This document shows positions 5,570 to 5,727 of a DNA stretch of 5,727 bases, one piece after another. The position numbers were made by a program, and so were the translations under genes. The notes under the pieces are model-generated. The model saw nothing but the letters and a program-made list of their open reading frames with translations. It did no database searches and was not told the origin of the DNA. The stretch comes from Acidobacteriota bacterium (GTDB lineage: Bacteria > Acidobacteriota > Vicinamibacteria > Vicinamibacterales > JAFNAJ01): the NCBI GenBank assembly GCA_017860085.1, contig JAFNAJ010000188.1:1-5727 (forward strand), written 5' to 3'. The number at the start of each line of letters is the position of its first letter. Position 1 is the stretch's first letter.

Positions 5570-5727
5570 ATGCAGCTGCCGAACATCAAGACGCCGCTTC
5601 CGGGTCCAAAGGCCAAAGCCATCATCGACCGCGACGCCACCTACGTGTCGCCCTCCTACACGCGTGCCTATCCCCTCGTGATGGCGCGGGGGGACGGGGC
5701 GGCGGTGGAGGACGTGGACGGCAACCT
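5570..5727 (+). CDS. Class-III (PLP) aminotransferase, N-terminal fragment
   Basis: Only the first 52 codons are present and the frame is open at the right edge. The start, MQLPNIKTPLPGPKAKAIIDRD, continues into YVSPSYTRAYPLVMARGDGAAVEDVDGN. This is the N-terminal arm of fold-type I, class-III aminotransferases annotated as acetylornithine or 4-aminobutyrate aminotransferase family. The AxVEDVDGN strand leads into the substrate-entry region of this family, while the PLP lysine lies far outside the window, so the substrate cannot be assigned. The opening PGPKAKAI stretch recalls GabT-like and acetylornithine-family members in Acidobacteriota and archaea, which is recollection rather than a search. 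The ATG at 5570 is preferred; a GTG at 5564 would add two residues. The 139-base gap after cysS suggests a separate transcription unit. Confidence 0.85.
   Translation, partial: MQLPNIKTPLPGPKAKAIIDRDATYVSPSYTRAYPLVMARGDGAAVEDVDGN

Noticed and set aside
1..5727. Defence island, prophage, insertion sequence or CRISPR array
   Set aside because: No transposase, integrase, nuclease-helicase pair, spaced repeats or terminal inverted repeats are visible. MazG here is the two-domain housekeeping type, not a phage-type or toxin-antitoxin partner.

Overview
The window is GC-rich, densely coded chromosomal DNA from a bacterium. It carries ordinary housekeeping genes and no mobile element, CRISPR array, RNA gene or defence locus that I can see. 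A DUF1844 gene, a comEC end, a two-domain mazG and an aminotransferase N-terminus of the kind annotated in Acidobacteriota together suggest Acidobacteriota, perhaps Vicinamibacteria. That placement is inference from protein style and base composition, not from a marker gene.

Layout: 1-459 (+) is the C-terminal end of a ComEC/Rec2 competence protein. It converges on mazG (535-1416, -), and the 75-base gap between them is almost entirely an imperfect 14-bp tandem repeat of five units (467-536). mazG diverges from a DUF1844 gene (1445-1732, +) across only 28 bp, which hold a perfect 10-bp palindrome able to act as an extended -10 element on both strands. A rightward series follows: DUF1844, a PhnP-like metallo-beta-lactamase-fold hydrolase (1745-2533), ribF (2586-3542), a small protein resembling a degenerate RsbW-type ATPase fold (3557-3982) and cysS (4018-5430). 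After a 139-base gap comes the N-terminus of a class-III aminotransferase (5570 to the window edge).

Roles: MazG cleans up nucleoside triphosphates, RibF makes FMN and FAD, and CysS charges tRNA-Cys. The PhnP-like enzyme and the DUF1844 protein have no assured substrate or role. The genes share direction and short gaps, but internal -10-like elements before ribF, before the 3557 gene and before the aminotransferase suggest several transcription units rather than one operon.

The observations most worth following are regulatory: the symmetric divergent promoter, the repeated placement of -10 elements 0-11 bases from start codons with no clear Shine-Dalgarno sequence (predicted leaderless or near-leaderless mRNAs), the 14-bp tandem repeat between convergent stop codons, and the RsbW-like protein that has lost the ATP-binding residues. 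I found no convincing new multi-gene system.
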